A stretch of 64,000 bases of DNA from Cytophagales bacterium. GTDB taxonomy: Bacteria; Bacteroidota; Bacteroidia; Cytophagales; Cyclobacteriaceae. How positions within the stretch are numbered: position 1 is the first letter of the stretch; each line of letters begins with the position of its first letter. Position numbers and translations under genes: made by a program. Location of the stretch: the NCBI GenBank assembly GCA_022360015.1, contig JAKSDQ010000076.1:148503-212502 (forward strand). Direction: 5' to 3'. Under the pieces are notes generated by a model, which was given only the letters and a program-made list of their open reading frames with translations, ran no database searches and was not told the origin of the DNA. Shown one piece after another: positions 59,761 through 64,000 of the stretch.

Positions 59761-60483
59761 TTATTTGCCAAACCCGCCTCCTCTTGACCGGGAACTCGAT
59801 CCACCGTACCGGGAACCCGATCTGGACGTCCGGTTTGATACTCTTTGCTTAAAGCCGGATCTGTTTCTGTTCCATGCCGTGTTAGTCCTTCTGCTATTAT
59901 AGGCACTTCTTGTCCCGTAATAAGGTTTTCCTCCCACTGTAGGCCCATAATACGGACGGCCCCGGCCAGAAAAATTTCTCCTGTAATCATCGTAATAAGA
60001 TCTTCGCGCGGGGTAAGTCAATGTGCCAAGCATGTTGCTTAGCAATGCATATTGGCCATAAAAAACCCAAAAGCTGTTTCCTCCTCTGTTATCCCAAAAC
60101 CCATATTTTTCATTGCCGACATAGTTGTTAAACCCTGGTGGCGCGGCGCCTTTCTGCAATTTACCATCTTCACCTCTCGATGCAAGCTCCATGCCCATGT
60201 CATTGACGTGTCGTTTAAATACCTTTTCTTCGACTTTATACCATTCAGTGATACGTTCTTCGGGTTTTCCCTCAGTCACTTCCTCAATAATTCTGTATTG
60301 ATGGAAATAATCCCTGAAGAAAGACCCCCTGACATCCATATCATGTAATACAATGGAGAAGATGCGGTCACCGGGCATATTTTTGATGATGTCATCAATA
60401 GGGTTTCTTACATATTTTTTACTGCCACATCCGCTGAACCCAAAAATCAATATAATTATCAGCGTACTTTTAAAAAGCTTCAT
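59761..60483 (-). CDS. Uncharacterised lipoprotein with Ser/Gly/Arg-rich tail
   Basis: The product is 240 aa with a lipoprotein signal ending GFSGC. Residues 25-170 form an alpha/beta-like domain I do not recognise, with RDYFHQYRIIEEV and FWDNRGGNSFWVFYGQYALL. Residues 170-240 are low complexity, rich in R, S, G and Y, ending SRGGGFGK. The arginine-rich tail is very basic and could touch anionic lipid or LPS. The tail resembles that of the DUF1190/YjfM proteins of the E. coli yjf operon, but the globular part was not matched. It lies between the DUF4178 and DUF350 genes in the operon. Confidence 0.75.
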   Translation of the reverse strand: MKLFKSTLIIILIFGFSGCGSKKYVRNPIDDIIKNMPGDRIFSIVLHDMDVRGSFFRDYFHQYRIIEEVTEGKPEERITEWYKVEEKVFKRHVNDMGMELASRGEDGKLQKGAAPPGFNNYVGNEKYGFWDNRGGNSFWVFYGQYALLSNMLGTLTYPARRSYYDDYRRNFSGRGRPYYGPTVGGKPYYGTRSAYNSRRTNTAWNRNRSGFKQRVSNRTSRSGSRYGGSSSRSRGGGFGK

Positions 60484-60529
60484 TTAATTTGAGTTGATTC
60501 ATTTTGCCAATATAGACATATTTACCGTA

Positions 60530-61084
60530 TTATGGTTGCCCCGATGCGGGAATAATGTTGGAGATTTCAAAAGGCTTAATCGATTTTCCGGCTGCAGCTT
60601 CAAATTCACGTTCACCCCATTGCGTTATGCTAATGACTTTGTCGGTATCGTCATAATAGGTCCAGGAGATTAACTCTTCCCATTCGCCGGCACCTTTGGT
60701 TATATTGTTAAAATAACCGGCACTATCGGTATCGAGATGATATTCCGTGCCATCCAGTATCAGCCTTTTAGGCGGACGGTTTTTTTTGATGGTTTTATCG
60801 ATGATGTCATTGCCGAGTGTTTGAATTTTAATTGATTTCATCACATTTAAACTTAACTCGGCACCCTCTTCTATTTCCAAAAACATGACCTCGTCGCCGG
60901 CGTCTATTTTATATTCCTTTGAAAAGTTGTGATTTCCCCAGTCATATTGGTATACCTCTTTCACCTGCCATGATTTCATGTTGTAATCAAAAATAAAGCC
61001 CTGATCCAGATCAGTTACCTTCAAATTTGTTACATCATATTTCGGTGCTTTTGCCTTTTTTCTGAATAAATCAAATATACCCAT
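60530..61084 (-). CDS. DUF4178 protein
   Basis: The product is 184 aa. It opens MGIFDLFRKKAKAPKYDVTN, like other members of the PspA-linked DUF4178 (YjfK-type) group, with NLKVTDLDQGFIFDYNMKSW, MFLEIEEGAEL and ISWTYYDDTDKVISITQWG strands suggesting a beta-rich barrel of about 150 residues. No catalytic motif is visible. The family typically co-occurs with PspA, DUF350 and spermidine synthase genes, as here, and may act as an adaptor between PspA and the membrane proteins. It is 19 bp from pspA and 46 bp from the lipoprotein gene. Confidence 0.9.
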   Translation of the reverse strand: MGIFDLFRKKAKAPKYDVTNLKVTDLDQGFIFDYNMKSWQVKEVYQYDWGNHNFSKEYKIDAGDEVMFLEIEEGAELSLNVMKSIKIQTLGNDIIDKTIKKNRPPKRLILDGTEYHLDTDSAGYFNNITKGAGEWEELISWTYYDDTDKVISITQWGEREFEAAAGKSIKPFEISNIIPASGQP

Positions 61085-61103
61085 GTTGTCAGATGCCAGT
61101 TAA

Positions 61104-61832
61104 TCACTCTTTTTCACCATCATCCTTGTCGAGACCAAGCCGGGCTTTCATTTTAGCGAGGTCGTCAGCAGCTTTGACTTGTGCCGTTGAACCGGATAAT
61201 GCCTTGTCTATCTCCTCATCCACACTTTTGCTTTCATTGGCGATTTCCCCATACGATTGCGCCAGGGCTTCATCCTGGGCTACTTTGTCCTTCATGCGTT
61301 CCAACAAGGCCACTGTACCCGAATTATCAATTTGTGACAAGTGCTTGTTAATACTTTTAGCGGCTGCGCTTACTTTCACCCTGGCTTTCAGCGTTTTTAA
61401 CTCGTTTTCATACTCGCTGATGGATTTGCGGATCATTTTGACCTTACTATCGAGTTGTGTTACATTACCCTCAAACTGCTCATATTCTTTTTGAGACCGG
61501 GCCATATGCTCCGTAGTCTCTTCTTTTTTAACCAGCGCTTCACTAGCCAATCTGTCAGCCTCATTGGGGTCAATATCACCTGACTGTCCTTTTTTGAGGA
61601 GCAGCATGGCCTTGTTTTCGTAGTCCTTGGCTTTGCTTTTATAGGTTTCGACATCGTTTTTAGATCGTATCGCCATGGCCTTTACCTCTGCCAGACCATG
61701 AAGTGCCTGATCCAAATCCTTCTTTAAATCCCTTAAGCCCTGCTCGGTCATTTTAATAGGGTCTTCCAATTTATCAATGGCCGAGTTCGCCTCTGCCTGT
61801 CCGATCTTAAATAATCTTTTAAATATTCCCAT
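61104..61832 (-). CDS. PspA/IM30-family protein
   Basis: The product is 242 aa and almost fully alpha-helical. The start MGIFKRLFKIGQAEANSAID is the PspA membrane-binding amphipathic helix, followed by LEDPIKMTEQGLRDLKKDLD and a long coiled-coil region rich in E, K, Q and A, as in ESCRT-III-like PspA/Vipp1 proteins. These polymerise on stressed inner membranes to protect the proton gradient. No PspF, PspB or PspC gene is nearby, so this is the YjfJ-type paralogue and not the classical Psp regulon. It lies 9 bp after the YbjN-like gene, suggesting translational coupling. Confidence 0.93.
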   Translation of the reverse strand: MGIFKRLFKIGQAEANSAIDKLEDPIKMTEQGLRDLKKDLDQALHGLAEVKAMAIRSKNDVETYKSKAKDYENKAMLLLKKGQSGDIDPNEADRLASEALVKKEETTEHMARSQKEYEQFEGNVTQLDSKVKMIRKSISEYENELKTLKARVKVSAAAKSINKHLSQIDNSGTVALLERMKDKVAQDEALAQSYGEIANESKSVDEEIDKALSGSTAQVKAADDLAKMKARLGLDKDDGEKE

Positions 61833-61841
61833 TTTTTAATT

Positions 61842-62237
61842 TTAACTTTTAGATAATTCAATAATTTCTTCAGAATACTCGCTTAATAGTAATTCCAGTG
61901 AGTTAAGCGTTGCCTGTAATTCATTCAGATCAAGATTTTCCAGCTCATGGGTGTTTCTGAAGATCACCCGGTGGCCTGATTCATCCACCACAAATGCGCC
62001 ATGGATGATATCACGGTTTTTTTGAAGAAGTTTTCTATAAATATCCGGATGTGTATCCTCCAATTCAAAGATAAACTGCTCCACAATAAGCAGTGGGTCG
62101 GCAAGCGCTAATACCAGATTTTTGATACCTTCAGATTCATTTTCAATAACTATTACTCCATTTTCCTCATCCTCATGGGTAATGGTAAAACTTAGGTCGA
62201 GTATGAAGTCTTTTACCTTTGAAAAATAGTCATTCAT
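61842..62237 (-). CDS. YbjN/CesT-like small protein
   Basis: The product is 131 aa with a mixed alpha/beta pattern: DFILDLSFTITHEDEENGVI, LVLALADPLLIVEQFIFEL, then DIIHGAFVVDESGHRVIF and DLNELQATLNSLELLLSEY. This order matches the type III chaperone-like YbjN fold that frequently starts PspA-DUF4178 operons (YjfI position). It is acidic overall, as expected of a chaperone or adaptor that may bind PspA. The gene heads the minus-strand operon; its promoter must lie in the 780-bp region upstream. Function is inferred from context only. Confidence 0.8.
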   Translation of the reverse strand: MNDYFSKVKDFILDLSFTITHEDEENGVIVIENESEGIKNLVLALADPLLIVEQFIFELEDTHPDIYRKLLQKNRDIIHGAFVVDESGHRVIFRNTHELENLDLNELQATLNSLELLLSEYSEEIIELSKS

Positions 62238-63019
62238 TATAAATTATGGTTTTAATTAAAGATGGTTTTGTGTATATGAACCTAAATGTAATGATTTAAT
62301 TTCATTTTAGATGATTTTCAGATATGTTTACGCGATAAATATGCAAATAGTTTTGGCAGCGCCAATATAATTAGCAGATTTTTTCATTTATAAAATAAAA
62401 ATACAGGCACATGCTTAAGTTGTGCAACACCCACGGACGCTGTCGCTAGGTTTAAGAAGGGTACCAGCCGTACAACCATTGATGGTGAAAAGCGGTTATA
62501 TGACCACTTCTGTCGATTGCCTGCCAGGTTTATCCGCCAGAACAGGGTAGGTGATTTAAAAAATGCCAGGGGTTTGGAATGCCGTTATTTCTTGCATAAT
62601 TCCCATTTTCTTACAAAGCTAATATTGCAGGAATTACATGCCGGCATGAGTCACAAAACGGCCACCTGGTAAAACAGATTTTACCGAACCAATGAAAAGA
62701 GAAAGATGCTTTAAAAGCTTCCCAGATGTATGAAATAGCCTGTTTTCCCGGTTTTTAGCTCATCAAAAATCTTTGTGTCGTGATTACTCTTTCTTTACGT
62801 TGGTCTGTTTTTACCTTTTTGATAAAATAGCAGCTTTTGTTTCATTAAATAACTGGTTTATCATCAAAATATGACAGGGATAGTAAATCCTCACAAAACG
62901 AAAGAAAAGTTATCAGCCTGATAGTTACGTTTGGGATTTGGGCGGATTTTTTGTTATCCCCTATTAGGTGAGTTTATATTTTTATTAGAGTTTAATCTCT
63001 AACACAAACCCCAAATCTA
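62238..63019. other. 782-bp divergent intergenic region with partial repeat copy F
   Basis: The region lies between the divergent YbjN-like operon and the terminal secreted-protein gene. It holds the right end of the dispersed repeat (62386-62436). From 62450 to about 62680 a plus frame of about 75 codons (RFKKGTSRTTIDGEKRLYD at its start) is open but has no start or recognised domain, perhaps a remnant. No operator dyad matching the LOV-locus sites was seen. Confidence 0.4.
62386..62436 (+). repeat. Dispersed MITE-like repeat, partial copy F (right end)
   Basis: Contains ATAAAATAAAAATACAGGCA then CATGCTTAAGTTGTGCAACA and CCCACGG, that is the conserved 3' block and an intact right terminal repeat. 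The left part and the palindrome are missing. Confidence 0.65.
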
Positions 63020-64000
63020 ATGAATAAAAAAGTACGATTTGGTCTGACCCTGGCCATGTTATGTAACCTTTCAACTATTCCTTTGGTCGTTGTTGCCAAC
63101 TTTAACAACCATAATAGTAATTCCAATTGCGCTCCTGATTTATGGGTGGAAAACTTCAATGATCTTAAAAAAGGAACCACCAAGGACAATGGTGCCACCG
63201 GCTGGAGCAGGAATATCTCCGGTACCATTTTAAATAATGATGATCATGTAGAAGTACGCAACAGGGAGTTTTCTTTTAACGACACAGACGGGGAAGCTGT
63301 TTGGCTGTCAGAACTTATTGACATATCGAATTATACCGATCTGTTTGTTTCTGTTGATCTGAAAGCCACCGGCTCCCTGGAAGATAATGACTACATCAGG
63401 GTTTATTATAAGCTGAATGGAGGGGCGGAAACTCTTTTGCAAAATGGAGCACAGGTTAATTTTTTTGATCCGGTTGTGGCTATCAATGCACTACCACTAA
63501 GTGGAAATACCCTTCAAATTATTGTCAGGGCAAAAAATTCGGCAAATAATGAATTCTATACTTTTGATAATGTCAGGGTATTTTCCGAGGCGCTGATCCC
63601 ACCGGATGTAAGTGCCGGTGGTGGCAACCTGAGTTGTGATGCTACGACCATCAACCTGACGGCGAGTTCGTCTACTCCCGGAGTGACCTATAGCTGGACC
63701 GGCCCGGGAGGCTTTGTATCTACTGAACAGAATCCTGGGGTAAGTGTTGCGGGCCAATATGTTGTGACAGTGACTAACCCGGTCAATGGTTGCTTTTCAA
63801 AGAAAACAGTAGCGGTGACCAATAATGATGGTCAGCCTATCTGGGTTGAGGCATTTGACCTGTCTGATGGTACTTCCCTGGATACCGGCTCTACAGCCTG
63901 GTCTACACAGATTACCCCTATCGAAAATGTAGGGGCTGCTGGTCCTACTTTTTTTGAAGTGCGTTCAGGTGAATTTTATGTATTCAACCTGGATGGCGAA
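63020..64000 (+). CDS. Secreted surface protein with repeated beta-sandwich modules, 3' truncated by window edge
   Basis: From ATG 63020 the frame is open for 327 codons to the window end. A Sec signal (VRFGLTLAMLCNLSTIPLVV) is followed by a beta-sandwich module (about 40-190) that starts WVENFNDLKKGTTKDNGATG, an Ig/PKD-like module (about 195-275) with TYSWTGPGGFVS and GQYVVTVTNPVNGC, and the start of a second copy of the first module (WVEAFDLSDGTSLDTGSTAW). Large Bacteroidota surface proteins built this way usually end in a type IX secretion tail, which would lie beyond this window. Adhesin or enzyme function is unknown. Confidence 0.88.
   Translation, partial: MNKKVRFGLTLAMLCNLSTIPLVVVANFNNHNSNSNCAPDLWVENFNDLKKGTTKDNGATGWSRNISGTILNNDDHVEVRNREFSFNDTDGEAVWLSELIDISNYTDLFVSVDLKATGSLEDNDYIRVYYKLNGGAETLLQNGAQVNFFDPVVAINALPLSGNTLQIIVRAKNSANNEFYTFDNVRVFSEALIPPDVSAGGGNLSCDATTINLTASSSTPGVTYSWTGPGGFVSTEQNPGVSVAGQYVVTVTNPVNGCFSKKTVAVTNNDGQPIWVEAFDLSDGTSLDTGSTAWSTQITPIENVGAAGPTFFEVRSGEFYVFNLDGE

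Noticed and set aside
20871..62436. The repeated CACAAAGACACAAAGAG stretches as a CRISPR array
   Set aside because: Copies are dispersed over 42 kb with no regular spacing or spacers, and no cas gene is present; they are palindromic elements with terminal inverted repeats.
62450..62690. Open plus frame after repeat copy F, briefly considered as an integrase zinc-binding remnant
   Set aside because: Only a loose HxxH/L pattern; no catalytic motif and no start, so no family claim is justified.
1..64000. tRNA, rRNA, tmRNA or complete insertion sequence
   Set aside because: No cloverleaf with a TTCRANNY loop, no rRNA core segment and no DDE or serine recombinase motif was noticed on either strand, within the limits of reading by eye.

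Overview
The window is a gene-dense bacterial chromosome segment, most likely from a Bacteroidota member of the Cytophagales type. The grounds are inference from several signs: promoters of the TAnnTTTG class, starts in A-rich leaders without Shine-Dalgarno sequences, and families typical of that phylum (DUF5686 outer membrane protein, DUF4369/TlpA lipoprotein, LytTR regulator, PorT-like barrel, permeases with a cytoplasmic prefix, Sus-like remnants). No rRNA, tRNA, CRISPR array, prophage or complete insertion sequence was seen.

Layout. 1-15.9 kb is housekeeping: end of a MobA-like gene, dprA, a MerR regulator, a CapA-like lipoprotein, an M23 peptidase, alaS, gatB, a TlpA-like lipoprotein, a HAD phosphatase, an orphan, a thioesterase, pcm, ribE, a LytTR regulator, a PAP2 phosphatase and hemF. 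15.9-21.2 kb has a 1-kb gene-poor stretch, a stand-alone NUMOD4/HNH protein, a BamA/TamA-like protein, an RNA 2'-O-methyltransferase and repeat copy A. 21.2-25.2 kb is a four-gene LolCDE/LolA-like ABC operon. 25.4-30.0 kb is one giant gene fusing an oligopeptidase B-like S9 peptidase to a DUF5686 outer membrane protein. 30-35.6 kb holds a MATE exporter, a methyltransferase, a copper-type P-ATPase and a metal-binding-domain protein. 35.6-39.9 kb alternates repeat copies, decayed secreted-protein genes and a few intact small genes.

39.9-46.2 kb is a probable blue-light signalling locus: a multi-PAS histidine kinase with a LOV domain, overlapping a response regulator that carries a CRP/FNR-type DNA-binding half. 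An FNR-like dyad (ATGAY-N4-RTCAT) lies at exactly the same distance from a TTTG promoter element upstream of the kinase gene and upstream of a small gene after the regulator. A weaker half-site lies at nearly the same distance upstream of a beta-barrel gene.

46.4-53.3 kb holds an aldo/keto reductase, an LtaS-like/GDPD fusion, and a PadR regulator with an overlapping permease. 53.5-62.2 kb is a PspA-polyamine membrane module in two converging operons: ion channel, degenerate spermidine-synthase-like protein and FAD oxidoreductase on the plus strand; YbjN-like, PspA, DUF4178, lipoprotein, DUF350 and canonical spermidine synthase on the minus strand. The window ends inside a secreted surface protein with repeated beta-sandwich modules.

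A dispersed MITE-like repeat of about 135-160 bp (terminal inverted repeats near TTGCACAAC, internal long palindrome) occurs in at least six full or partial copies, all between genes.
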